Shown here: one piece after another, positions 35,291 through 46,799 of the stretch
How positions within the stretch are numbered: the stretch's first letter is position 1
Layout of the letters: every line of letters begins with the position of its first letter
Assembly: GCA_947310385.1 (NCBI GenBank)
Contig: OX371223.1
Location: 178,166,748-178,230,747 of the forward strand
DNA from: Nephrotoma appendiculata
Lineage: Eukaryota > Arthropoda > Insecta > Diptera > Tipulidae
Length of the DNA stretch: 64,000 nt
Direction: 5' to 3'
Notes under the pieces: model-generated
Seen by the model: only the letters and a program-made list of their open reading frames with translations
What the model was told of the DNA's origin: nothing
The model's database searches: none
Program-made: the position numbers and the translations under genes

Positions 35291-35454
35291 AAAACAAAAG
35301 CAAAAAAAAAATGTTTGTCTTGTAGGAAAAGAGACATCATAACAAAAAATAAAAAATAAACCGTAACCTTTTTTTCTTTTCTTTTTTGTAGTTACGAACA
35401 ACACGGTTTTAAAGAACACGAAAAGAATTAATCGTGTTCTTGAGGGGTTTCTTG

Positions 35455-36240
35455 TATACGATTTACCAAAATAAGATTTGTCTAAATCAAATAACATTAA
35501 CCTCGGAAAATGTGCATTTGTTTTCCGAAGTACAACATTTTCATTTCCGCTAAATTTTAGTAAGAGGAGCATTTTAGTTTTACGCAAGAGTCGCAATCAG
35601 AAATTATTAACGCAGTTGCAATCGTTATGAGTAATAATAATTAATAATTAGTCATCAATAACTAGAAATTATTTAAAGAGTCAATAACTAAAAATTATTT
35701 TAAGACTTTAAAAACTTAAGCTTTAAGCTGAATTTACAATAAAATTTACAAAATAAACGTAAACTCATGTCATGTTATATGTTACGGTTAATAAATTCGA
35801 TTACACGATTAAAAACTAGTTGTCCAGCGGTGAAATGTTTATGGGCAAACACACTACATCCCCGTGGTTTTATTTATTCCCCATTAGAGGACTAAGCATC
35901 CTGAGGGGCAAGATTAACACCCACCACGAGTCCGTGAGACTTAGTAAAGCCGTTAGTCCCTACTATTCCAAATGACTTTGCACTAATACCATAAAAAATA
36001 CATAATAAAACAGTTTTTTCAATTATTATTCAAACATTTACTGATTTCGGACTTTTACCGTAACCATTAATATTATATGTTATAATAATTAACAGGGAAG
36101 AATTAGTTTAAAATGCCCGATCCTCAAACCGCCTCACACAACAAACTAGAAATAAGAATACAAAACGTAACGAAAAATTTAGTAAATGGTGAAATACAGT
36201 ATCTGCGCCCTAATTCCGGTTCGCTGGTAAACTTACCATA
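35455..36240. other. No assigned feature
   Basis: AT-rich. A GC-richer patch at 35830-35990 gave no consistent protein similarity. Confidence 0.3.
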
Positions 36241-36390
36241 ATGGTTTTTATTAGTCTAACATTTTCAGATCAGATGCCCATAGAATTATATGAAGTCAAA
36301 AAGGTACTGCACTAAATATTTAGTAAGAATATCATCCCTACCGTCAACCACGGTGGAGCAAACGTCATGGTATGGCGTGCAATGGATGCC

Positions 36391-36410
36391 GGGGGGGGGG
36401 GGGGGGGGGG
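36391..36410. repeat. Run of 20 G
   Basis: An uninterrupted homopolymer of 20 guanines within an AT-rich region, located inside the Tc1-like coding relic where a few Gly codons would be expected. Confidence 0.95.
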
Positions 36411-36867
36411 TCGGAAATCTGAGTGTTGATTTTTTGCATATACAGTGTAAATATACAATTTTATATTTGTATTGCATTTTTTCTCTCATGTGTCTGTGCA
36501 TTATTTTCGTCTATTTTACAATGGCAATTAGACCAAAATAAAAAGTTCCGGTTGAACCGGTTGAATATTTATGATGCTAACGTCTACCTCACCTCTTCTA
36601 TTTGCTTGCTTTTGAGCAGTGGAACCGATTGTTTGTTATGTGATTTTGATTTTTCATTTTCAATTATTTGAACACTACGAAACTGCATTTGACACATCAA
36701 TTGAAAAAAATATATAAACAAAATGAGGCGCATGCGCTCAAACAAACCAATATTAATAAAATAACCACTACTATGTTATTCCGGTTTGCTCACCTCTCGT
36801 TGTTATTTTTGGTACAAAATCGACACTCTGGTAATTTCCTGGGAATATGGAATTGGGGAAAGATTTT

Positions 36868-37120
36868 TGCACGATTTACATGTTCCAATTTTTTTCCCAA
36901 TTAATTTTTTACTGAAAAATAGAGCTGCACGCAAATAACAAAAAGTTATTAGTAAAAAAGAGTCAGCCATATGTAAACAACATTTGCTCAAATTATAAAG
37001 AAAAAAATCCAATTTTATTTTACTGGAATTTGTTTCGTGCTCCTCTCGCAAACGCAAATCGTAATATTCTGAACCCTTCATATTTTACTGGAAAAAAAAT
37101 TGGAACATGTAAATCGTGCA
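36868..37120. repeat. Nested inverted repeat
   Basis: gcacgatttacatgttccaa then tttttttc at 36869-36896 is repeated inverted at 37090-37120 with only a one-base difference in the T run. The 190 bp between have no recognised content. Confidence 0.7.
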
Positions 37121-37352
37121 TTTATATGTAATTTCTATTTGAAAAAATTGTTCCTGGCATACTGAGGTAAAAAGCTAGTGGTAATTTTTTAGAAAACAAA
37201 ATAAAAATGGGAATAATTTTGCCTGCCAATTTAAATATGGAAAAATTATTCCCAATTTATAAAAATTTACATCAAACTTTTCTCCTCAGTATGCCGGAAA
37301 AAAATATTTGAACTGAAATTACATATAAATTGTTTCCCCGAATTCTCTATTA

Positions 37353-38643
37353 CGAGGGCTGCCTTTTATATATCGGGATTAGAGAACAAAAACAAATATT
37401 AATCATTGAAAATCGCTTTATTGTTTTTCAAAATATTCCCCATGAAGATCTATACACTTTTGCATGCGTTTGAACCAATTGTCGAAGCACTTTTTCCACT
37501 CTGATTGAGGTATCACCAAAACATGCATTCTGAACGCAGCAACCGCTTCTTCAGGTGTCGAAAAACGTTGACCTCTCAGTTTGTTTTTTACGTACGGGAA
37601 TAAAAGAAGTCATTTGGTGACAAGTCAGGACTATACGGTAGATGACTCACCAAATCGATGTTTTGAGTGATCAAAAATGCAGTTGTTTGAGCCGATGTGT
37701 GAGAGCTCGCATTGTCGTGGTGAAGAGTGATCCGTCTTCGGCAGTTGGTTTTCCTGATTTCTTGGAAGACAACTGGCACACACATGGTTGTGTACCACTC
37801 AGAATTGACTGTTCTGCGTTGTTCTAGTGGTACGGTTGCGACATGTCCATTTGTTTTGAAAAAACAGGCGATCATTTGCTTGCAAGTGCTTCGTGCGCGA
37901 ACAACTTTTGTTGGATTCGGCTCATCTTAAAACATCCATACAGTCGACTGCTGTTTACTTTCGGGCTCATACGCGTAAATCCACGATTCATCACCTGTCA
38001 CTATGTCATAGACGTGTTTTGAAGCACCGCGATCGTATTTTTTGAGCTTTTCTTTCGACCAATCGACACGAGCCTTTTTTTGAGCGATTGACAAATTGTG
38101 TGGGATACAACGCGAACAAATTTTTTTGACATTCAAATGTTTATGCAACATTGAATGTATGCTGGTCCCACTAATGTCTAAGGTTGTCTCAATCTCACGA
38201 TAGGTCACATGACGATCTTGCAATATCAGTTCACGCACAGCATCAATGGTTTCCGGAACAACAACTGATTCTGGACGAGCTCACGAAATTCGTCTTGGAG
38301 TGAACTACGACCTCGATTGAATTCACCATACCATCGATAAACACTGGTCCTTGATGGAGCTTCATCGCCAAAAATTGAATTAAGTTCATCCATGCACTCT
38401 TGCTGCCTTAATCCATGTCGAAAGTTGTAAAAAATAATCGCACGAAAATGTTCACGATTTAATTCCATTTTTTCTCCGAGATGTTGAGTTAATGAGTACT
38501 GTAAACAACACAAATAGCGCTCGAATGTCAAAACGTTCTGAGTACGTATAATCTTAAAAATGTCAAACTTTACGATAGAACTGTCAGTTGCCAGATTGCA
38601 ACACTAGGGTTGTCCAATTCCGAAATATAAAAGGCAACCCTCG
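37353..38643 (-). mobile_element. Mariner element, nearly full length
   Basis: A 1,291-bp element with inverted ends (cgaggg(c/t)tgccttttatat at 37353 and its complement at 38643) flanked by TA duplications (37351-37352, 38644-38645). It carries one transposase gene on the minus strand that fills most of it. The size fits the family (about 1.3 kb). Confidence 0.9.
37418..38468 (-). pseudogene. Mariner transposase (D,D34D), few lesions
   Basis: Begins at the ATG at 38468 (MELNREHFRAI) and ends at TAA 37420-37418, about 350 codons, the usual mariner length. In order: N-terminal helix-turn-helix domains (CMDELNSIFGDEAPS, then DRHVTYREIE), TGDESW with the first Asp (about 37990), HHDNASSHT with the second Asp (about 37715), and YSPDLSPNDFF with the third Asp, exactly 34 residues on. 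All three catalytic Asp survive. Lesions: a frameshift near 38283 after EFRE, a nonsense codon TAA at about 37926 where Gln is expected, and a frameshift near 37600. Comparatively young. Confidence 0.9.
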
Positions 38644-39281
38644 TATTGAGGAATTCCCAGAATAGTGCCACTAGTGTTTGTTGAAACGAAAAAGAAGAAG
38701 ATTTGCAAATTTTACAGAATCATTTGAAAAGCGGTGCTACACAAATTAGAATATCTGGACATTTTAGCTTGGTTCAAGACAACGATCCCAAACATACATT
38801 TCACTTTTTAGAAACTGGTTGATCTATAATGTCAAATCCGTTTTATCGCACCTTCCTGCGCCTAAAACAGGTCATAGCTCAGAAAGGGTGGCACACAAAT
38901 TATTAATTATATGTATTTATTATTAATAATAACTGTATGTTTTTTTTATTGGTGTGTGTTTTTCTTTGACTAAGTTTTGTTATATTTTTGTTCAGTAAAT
39001 GAATTAATTTTTATATTTTTTTTTATTTTTTGAAATGTGATATTATTAGTTAATAAATAGAAAAAATCAAGTACTAAAAATGTTGTGTAAAGAAAATATA
39101 TGAAATTATAGAAAAAAAATAAAGTGAATGTTAATTTTTTTGATGTAGTGTATGTATAACACATATTTTATTTTTTTCAAAAGAATTACTCGAAAATCGT
39201 GAAGTTTGAAACCATGTAATTCGAGGGAAGGTATCCGTGTTCTTCAAATATACAAATATCGTATTCTTCGAGGGTTACCTG

Positions 39282-39800
39282 TATTATGTTGAATGCTGCA
39301 AAAATGAGAAACTTCAAAATATTTTTAATAAATTAAAATTAATTTAAGTTTTATTGTAAAATTCGAAAGAAAAATTTTTGATAAAATTATTTTTGAAAAT
39401 ACATAATTTTTTGTTAATATACTTTATTGAAACATATTAGATACACATATATTATATATTATACACATATTTTATGTGTTTTGATATGCTTGCTCATCGC
39501 ACCAAGAAACTCAATTTCTGCCAAAACATAGTCCAATGAACCAAAAAACGTACTTTATTAAATTTTTCTCAGGTTAAAACCCATTTATTAAATGGGAATC
39601 GAAAATTGTATGGTAATGGTAAATGACTGGTCGAAATAATAAAACCATATCATTTATCATTCAACCGGAATTTGGGTGCGTTTATTCTTCACAACACTCT
39701 TTTATCGAGGATAGTGTCAATTGTCGTCACCAGTTATTCCTATTGTCAAAATTCTGGCCCTTCTACTATAAGTAAATTAGTAATCGACAGAATTTTAAAT
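39282..39800. other. AT-rich DNA, no feature seen
   Basis: No coding or repeat signal was recognised between the composite element and the inverted repeat that follows. Confidence 0.5.
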
Positions 39801-39802
39801 GA

Positions 39803-40090
39803 TAAAATATTTATACTGTTAAAGTTAGCCGAAAGTTTCCAGCCGAAAGATAATGCAGATAGTGTCTTGAATACAGCAAAAATCAGTCATAAACTAGAAT
39901 TTAGGATGAATTTAGGATCGGGTTATATCCTTTGGGTGAAGGAGAAATTATTTCTGTTTATAGGAATTTAAAAATCGATAGGAGCGAGAGTATACAGAGA
40001 GTTTAATTTTCTGTTGAAACAGTCAAGACACTATCTGCATTATCTTTCGGCTGGCAACTTTCGGCTAACTTTAACAAGGTAAAATATTTA
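39803..40090. repeat. Near-perfect inverted repeat with flanking direct repeat
   Basis: 53-bp arms at 39818-39870 and 40022-40075 (gttaaagttagccgaaag...) differ at one position, with a loop of about 150 bp. The exact 11-mer taaaatattta flanks the structure directly repeated on both sides (39803-39813 and 40080-40090), which may be a target duplication. No ORF. Interpreted as a young foldback MITE. Confidence 0.75.
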
Positions 40091-41795
40091 CAACATAATT
40101 TTTAGCCTTAAATAAACAAAATATTCAAACATTCGTCATTTATACGTAAACTTTTCGATCGTTATTACTTCAAACATTAATCTTCAAATTTATCAAAACT
40201 ATTATTTTATTAGGCTAAAAGACATCTAGCGACATTAGCAATCTTAATGATCATTTGTCTTAATTCGAAATGTCTTTTGATGATTGTCGTCTTAATTACG
40301 GGATTCACGAAATCTCAAATTTATTATAAGAGCACGAAATATTTTTTTTTTTTACTAAAAACAGCAATAAGCAAACCGTTCCGCCTCAAATTTGCAAAAT
40401 TTTAAATAAACGATACTGTCGAAATACCTACATAAGTATATCCTTGAACAAACTACAAGGATTACGGTAAACTCTTTTCACTGTTCAAAAATAACCTTTC
40501 AAAGTAATAAAACCGAAACAGTTAAGTTACGTAATTCAAACTATAACTGTTTCTGTTTGACTGTCTATACTTTTAGTCTTCTTTTGTTTTCACCTTTTTA
40601 AAATGCTATTTTACATATTTGGTTATAAATTATTTTTGGTTTGCAAAAATATCAAAACAAATAGTTTTAAAACAGTATTCTCGAGGTAAAATAGGTTTAA
40701 AATGTTATTATCCTTTAACTTTTATAACTTTTACTACTTTTCGTATAGGTTGAAATGTAATTAGGAGAAGGATTATTTTGTATTAACTGCTAACGTGTTA
40801 GAAAAAAATTTATTTTTTATTAAAACAATAAAACTTAACGGTAATTACTGTATGTATTTAAAGGCAATATACACAGTACAGTAAAATTGAAATGAAATTT
40901 AGAAAAGGAAGGGTAACGGGATGAAAACTGAAAGGATACAATTTTAATGATTTTATAGCGGCCTAACAGTTATTTAGAAGAAAACAACGGATTTTTAAAC
41001 TGTTCACTCGGGTTAGTAACCCGTTATATTATAAACAATTTAAGTAGTTATTTTTTAGGAAAGGTCTATCTTTAATAACAGATTTCTAAAAAACTGTTGA
41101 AGGTTTTTTGGCAATTTTTTGCGTCGTGTAAAGTAAAGGATATTGCAACATTAAACGGTTTTATACGAAAACAGGATTTTACTAATTAAACATAGAATTA
41201 ACTGAAAAGTATTACAGCAGTCCTTGAAATTCCGCTATTCTTAGATTCCCTACCATCGTTGGCTCAAATTCCAATATGATGATAATTTAAAAATCTATTA
41301 TTGATACATATTTAATATGTATACGTTCTACCTGCGAACCTTTCCAAAAAGAATGTCAACAAGGATATAATACAAACCAAAATAAATGTTCTAAATTGCT
41401 ATCCTTTTTTGTGGATTTATGTTTGATCTCAAATATATACATACATGCATTGAAGGAAAAAGTTATTCTTTTGTGATTTTTTTTTTAATATTTCACATTC
41501 GTATTTTTAAAGATCATGAGAACTAAAAAATTTTAAATTTCAACCTACATTTCATTACAGGGGAACAAGTTTAAATACCGCAGATTGTAGCAACAATAAA
41601 ATTAATGTCTACTGTTCTAGTGATGGATTGAATATGATAAAATGATATGTTAAAACACAAACACGTATAAGTGTGGCTGGGTACTGGCAAATATAGTACT
41701 GGTCTACAAACATTTTAAGTCTGTCAGTATATTGGAAAGTATGTGATTTTTCGTTGTATATTTCGAACCAAACTATGGGATAGGTAATCATTTAT
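40091..41795. other. AT-rich DNA, no gene seen
   Basis: No coding or repeat signal recognised in about 1.7 kb. Confidence 0.5.
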
Positions 41796-41799
41796 TTAA

Positions 41800-42376
41800 C
41801 CCATTGCCGCACACTTTTTAATTGACGACCATGCTCAGAAACACACTTTTTGTTTTTCAATTGTTTATGACTGCCATATGAACTTGAGCGTCATTTATAT
41901 ATTTGGAAGTGAAAATTATCACATTTTCTCACAGTTTTCCCATGAAACCTCTCGACGGCTATAGCCGTCATTTGCTCATCACATCATTTTTTCTATATAT
42001 TTCCGCCTACAGAAACAAATGACGGCTATACCCGTCCGATTTTTTGGTGATATATAGACACATGACGGCTAAAGCCGTCATTTGCGCGAACATAATAGGG
42101 CGGCTATAGCCGTCATTTATTTCTGTAGGCGGAAATATATCGAATTGCTAATCATGAAAAATCGCATAAAAAAACAATTGATATGTTATCTGAAATGTTA
42201 CATCTTTTTTTTCTTTGATGTATTACTGAATAATTAACAAAATAATGCATTAGTACACTTCATAAGAATGTTGTTCCTTTTTTTATTAATTAAAATATGC
42301 AGGACGCCTATAGCCGTCATTTGCCTATACAATCACCAAAAACATGACGGCTATAGCCGTCATTTGCGGGAATGGG
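41800..42376. mobile_element. PiggyBac-type MITE rich in one palindrome
   Basis: A 577-bp element flanked by TTAA on both sides (41796-41799, 42377-42380), with ends CCCATTGCCGCA / CCCATTCCCGCA in inverted orientation. TTAA targets and CCC-type ends are typical of piggyBac. Inside, the palindrome atgacggctatagccgtcat or a close variant appears six times (about 41954, 42020, 42062, 42101, 42303 and 42343), usually followed by ttgc. A longer inverted pair (tatatttccgcctacagaaa / tttctgtaggcggaaatata) lies at 41995-42016 and 42118-42140. No transposase. Confidence 0.75.
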
Positions 42377-42589
42377 TTAACATTGAAATTAGCATGGGAA
42401 AGAAATTTTCCAAAAATATACGCAAAAGAATTGTGTTTAACAAAATAAGTTCAAAGGCCAAAAGTGATATTAAAGTTAACTACTCAAAACAAGCTAAATC
42501 CACATCCTTATGTGTAGCACTGTGATATGTTGCCATATAGTAACCCGTATATAACGAGGCGGAAACTTTTAGTTCGATTGAAAAGATTC

Positions 42590-43040
42590 GTCGACTGTAT
42601 CGTTAGCCGTTTTCCTCTCAATCGTAGGGAATGAAAAGTCAGTTAACATGGTACGATAATGGTTGTTTCAAACCAACATGACCCTATGATGCCCTTGAAC
42701 CATATTCCACACCAAGTGACTCATTTTGGGTATATTGGCTTCTTAATTGTCATGTGCGGATTTTCTGTGACACAAATATGACAATTTTGTTTGTTCACAT
42801 AACCACCAAAGGTGAAAATGCGCTTCGACGGAAAAAAAGATTTTTTGATCAAAATGACCATCTTCTTCCAACCGAGCGAAGTGAAAACGCAATAGATGGT
42901 CAACTGCATTAAATTCTTAAACTAATTTTACTTTGCAGGGCTTCACACCCAGGTCTTTGTGTAAAATTCTTCGCAAAGTCCTATCGCTGATGTTCAATCA
43001 TGCACACTTTCAACTACGTCAGCAATTTAAGTAACACAAT
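42590..43040 (-). pseudogene. Tc1/mariner-superfamily transposase relic
   Basis: On the minus strand from 43040: VADVVESVHD (N-terminal region), RRILHKDLGVKPCKVKLV (about 42975-42925), LEEDGHFDQKIFFSVEAHF (about 42860, the first catalytic region, with Asp apparently replaced in FSVEAHF), YVNKQNCHIC (about 42790), WCGIWFKGIIG (about 42705) and YRTMLTDF (about 42650). This is the DNA-binding/catalytic boundary of the same DGATCH-type branch as at 18715-19190. The second Asp region is lost. One frame (42721-42909) stays open for 62 codons; other parts are shifted. Confidence 0.75.
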
Positions 43041-45654
43041 AAACAAAATGAGAGCCCCTAAGGGCGCAAAGAAGTTGTGATTACTGGCTTTAGCTAAATA
43101 AAATATATGTTTGGTTTATTTCTTACGTTTCTGGTAAACCTTTCGAACTTAATAGAATTGGATTGGCCTTTCTATCGGTATGTAGTATTATAATCAGCGT
43201 GATAAAGATGGAATCAGATTCACAGATTTTGTGTCTTAATCGATGGAGATGTAGCTATATAAATCACATGTTTCTTCAAGAAAAATGAAATTCATACCCC
43301 AACATTTCCCTTGACTCCATTTATCTTAAGGCTGTTACCATATATTAAAAAATAACTATATAGGACGTTCGTGTTCTTTTTTTCTCTTATCCTATCGTAA
43401 TTAGATTTTTTGTCACGATGTCGTTTTTGTCGTTTTTCCGAACTTCAAAAAAATATTCGAAGTAAAATCAAATTGTCAAAAATTTACGATTTTTAGTTGT
43501 CAAAGAAAATAATGGAAGTTAAAAAAAAAAGTTTTAATTATCATTTATTCATGAAATTACATAATGGTGTTAATGCCGGACATTACGTTTACATTGAATT
43601 TTAATATATATTTCATGTTTCGACCTATTATGTCGGTTAGGTTTCACATTTCTCTTCTAGTGCGGCAAGCAATACTAAAATATAACAAAACAAAATTTAT
43701 TGAGAATTGTTTAAAACATAACGGATCAATTAAATTACATAATGGTTCCTGAACATTACGTACCCCTCCTAACGTACAGTTCGTTAAAACCACATGTAAT
43801 ATGAACAGCACAGCACGGGTACGATAATTTTCGAAACGAGAAAATTCCGTCTCAAATTGTCCAGTCAGTCGATCGTAAACAGAAAACAACTTGCCAAACC
43901 TTCTGTAATGTATTGCCCTGCCCGTCTTCCTCGCATGTAGTTGATTCACCACTTAAGAGCTCTACATTTACATCGTAAATAATTCCTATGGATTAGAATC
44001 GAACTTAATGACATGGTCTACACATTTAAACGGGCGGCATGTACTTACCACCGATAAACAAATAATACGACAACAGTAACATGTAAATATTTTCATTGTG
44101 GATGGCTGAAGAAACCATGAGGGGATTGTTAATTAGAAACTTCCAATATTCAGAACGGAGAACTATACGTTTCTAGTATTTACCAAACTACACTAAAAGC
44201 ATATATTAAATGACTATATAATATTTTTTATTTTTGTTTCAACTATATATATTAAATAACTATAATATAGTATATAATATTTGCTAAAAATAAAAAATTG
44301 AGGCTATGTTTGACAAGACATGACATTTATTTTTTATTTTGACATAGAGTTTTTTTTTCGCTTGTTGTGTTGATTTTCGAATTTTTTTCGAACTTGTACT
44401 AAAACAGCTAACTTCGTTCTTGACTTTTAGAAATACAATTTTGGAACACGATTTTACAAGGCAGTGCCCTATATTGATACTATATAATATTTGCTGTTAC
44501 TATTAGATCTCTGAAACTTTAACTGTTTGTTTACCATGAATATCTTAATAAACCACAAATACTATTCGGTGTTTAAAACTTGAAGCCAAATGACTTCATA
44601 TGGCATATCCTCTCGTATGATTTGGGACCATCTATGCATTTAGTTCTACCAACCAGAAGTAATCAATTTAGCTGCCAACTAGCATAGTTGCTATCTACAG
44701 TAGCCTTTCCTGACAAAAATGATTATATAGGAGTACACCGCACTAATGTGATCTAAAAAAAATTGTAAATTAACAACAAATTAAATGATATCTGACCTAG
44801 GCACGTGTCTAGTAGGTCTAACCCTAAGTGTAATTTAGGCAATCCCTTTATATTTAAGTGTTAGGTGCCCTGGCTTTTTAGGTGACTCAAAACATTTATA
44901 AAGCATAGTCGGGATCACCTAAATTTCATAATCAAATTAGGGCCGACAATTAACAAGTTGAATATCCCTAATATAGAGCGTCCTCAATCGATGATACAAA
45001 CATTTTAGAAATTAATGCTTTTCGGTTTTTTTGCTCCTAATATCATTGTTTCATAACAACAATAACTGTGTTGTAGTGATCAAAAAGGCCGCAAAATCAA
45101 TTGAGGCCCTTCACAGATTTTGGAGACAGAAGAATATACCAATATCAGTTCAGTATTTAATGTCCTAAACGCCCACTGGTTTTTGAAGTAATTGTGATTA
45201 AAATTATAACAATTTCATTATAGAAATTGTTACTTCCAAAAGCTTGTACAGATCTGTTTGTTTTTCTAATTATGTATTAATTCTTTGTAATTTCATACAG
45301 CGAAATCCCTACAGCTAAATCCATTTTTGCCGTCATAAAAGTTGGTGGATACAATGAGAAGTACATATTTACCAATCCAAATACAAAAAATACCGGTCGC
45401 CGTCAATAGGGTAATTTTTCAATTATTTCGCGCATTCGTCATCAGCTAGGGTGTTTGGGATATAAAAATACAAAATCTAAAATTGTTAATTTTAGATGGT
45501 AAATTGGGAATCTATCTTATGAAAATGTTAATACACAGATATTTATTAAAATGTTTATTAATTTATTTCAAAAATTATTTTCACAGTTGTTTTCGCGAGT
45601 TTGAAGAGAAATTTCTAAAAAATAGTTTTATAAATGTCATGAACGTTGAATTAT
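43041..45654. other. AT-rich DNA, no supported gene
   Basis: Two short similar blocks (aaattacataatggt...cattacgt) at about 43553 and 43733 lie 180 bp apart in direct orientation. A 102-codon minus frame at 43644-43952 overlaps one of them and is not recognised. No other feature noticed. Confidence 0.4.
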
Positions 45655-46097
45655 TCGAAGGACCTGTCTGAATACTGTAATAATTTAATATTTTGTAATA
45701 ATTTTAACATTAATGAAATAATTTTCTCTTCCATAATTTGTTAGAGTTGTCCGACAAACTGAAACATTTTTGACGTTATTAAAAAATGTAATAATCGTTA
45801 TTGCATACAGAAAATAAGATAACTGAAAGTTATTTTGGATCCAATATTTCAATAATTGCATTAATTTAGTTGAACAAGCAATAATTTGTTACATTCACAA
45901 CTTAAGCAAATATAATTTCGTAATTCAAAAAATGTTCCAATTCCAGCAACAACAATAAAATAATACAAAAATTATTTCAGTTACGTCAAAAATTATTACG
46001 CATGGCTGGTGTAATAATTTGGTTGCATTCAGAACACTGTCAAAATTATTACAATAGAAATAATTATCACAGTATTCGAAGAGGTGCTAAGTAACTT
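45655..46097. repeat. MITE family Y, copy 2 (uninterrupted)
   Basis: About 443 bp, with ends that are inverted copies built on cttcgaatactgt(a/g)ataatt (right end, 46065-46097). It aligns with the two outer parts of 23168-24475 and lacks the inserted block there, so it shows the pre-insertion state. No ORF. Confidence 0.7.
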
Positions 46098-46799
46098 TTC
46101 ATTATAAAAATCCTGAATTTTAAATATGTACTAATGTAAACCATAATTTCGCTCCAACACATATAATTACTGTTGTAATAGATCGTATATTAAATAAATA
46201 ATAAAACAAAAGTAATATTTAATTTATATTATTAACTAATTTTAAAGAAGTTGTCACTACGGTGGTTATTCTATTTTGGTTGCGTAACAACAAAATTGCC
46301 TTGACACAATTCGCAATAAAAATTTGTATACTTGTAACGATCGGCTGTGCAACGTTAAACAAAGGCCAGCTGTAGTAAAATCTATTGCGCCTAAGTTTTG
46401 GCTAGGTTTCGTATGTGGTGGTTATAATTGCTTCTTACATACAGAGAATGATAGCAAGCAATAAAGATTTAACTCACACAATCGAGATTTTCTGTTGGTT
46501 AAGTTATAATAATTGAGATGAGTTAGTTAATACACAAAAATTATCAAATACACAAACGGAAAACAGCATGATTACGGTGGCTTGATCAAAGTATTCGTGA
46601 CTTGGAGACGATGAATTTTTGGGTGGGAGTCGAGTTTTGGAATTGGAACAAAAATTATCACTAAATCATAAAATTAAAAACAATGTTTTTTTTGTATTTA
46701 AAGTTAAGAATCAAAAATTGTAAAACTTATATGTATCCAAATATACTGATAAATCTGTTAAATTATTAAGTGCATTTGTTTTACTGTGTGGTGTAACTT
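46098..46799. other. AT-rich DNA, no gene seen
   Basis: No coding or repeat signal recognised. Confidence 0.5.

Larger units (their letters stand above)
36826..38675. mobile_element. Foldback MITE, family X, copy 3, with nested inserts
   Basis: The left end (ggtaatttcctgggaatatg) and right end (ggaattcccagaatagtgcc reversed) resemble the ends of copy 2. The arms share gcatactgag(g) and its inverse ctcagtatgcc at about 37158 and 37283. Two further elements are inserted: an inverted-repeat piece at 36868-37120 and a mariner at 37353-38643. Removing the mariner rejoins the MITE arm at its duplicated TA. Confidence 0.6.
36290..38860 (+). pseudogene. Tc1-like transposase relic, split by insertions
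   Basis: The first piece (36325-36450, plus) reads PTVNHGGANVMVWRAMDAGG then VGNLSVDF, the segment following the first catalytic Asp in Tc1-type transposases. The second piece (about 38700-38860) reads LKSGATQIRISGHFSLVQ then DNDPKHT, the second catalytic Asp region. The protein order is continuous across the gap. The gap holds the family X MITE and the mariner nested in it. A run of 20 G interrupts the first piece. N- and C-terminal domains are not seen. Confidence 0.7.
34838..39281. mobile_element. Composite DNA element with pogo-like ends
   Basis: The two ends are imperfect inverted repeats of about 110 bp, starting CAGGTAACCCTC(C/G)AAGAA and flanked by TA on each side (34836-34837 and 39282-39283). 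The arms repeat the motif aa(g/c)aacacgg(t) about every 20 bp. A third copy of the end sequence, facing the left end, lies at 35390-35454 (…cgtgttcttgaggggtttct tg, then TA). So 34838-35454 alone could be a 617-bp MITE, with the 39281 end belonging to a larger element. Inside lie a MITE copy, a split Tc1-like relic, a family X MITE and a mariner. Confidence 0.6.

Noticed and set aside
43644..43952. 102-codon minus-strand ORF
   Set aside because: No motif, signal or family resemblance; it overlaps a short direct repeat. Kept only as a note.
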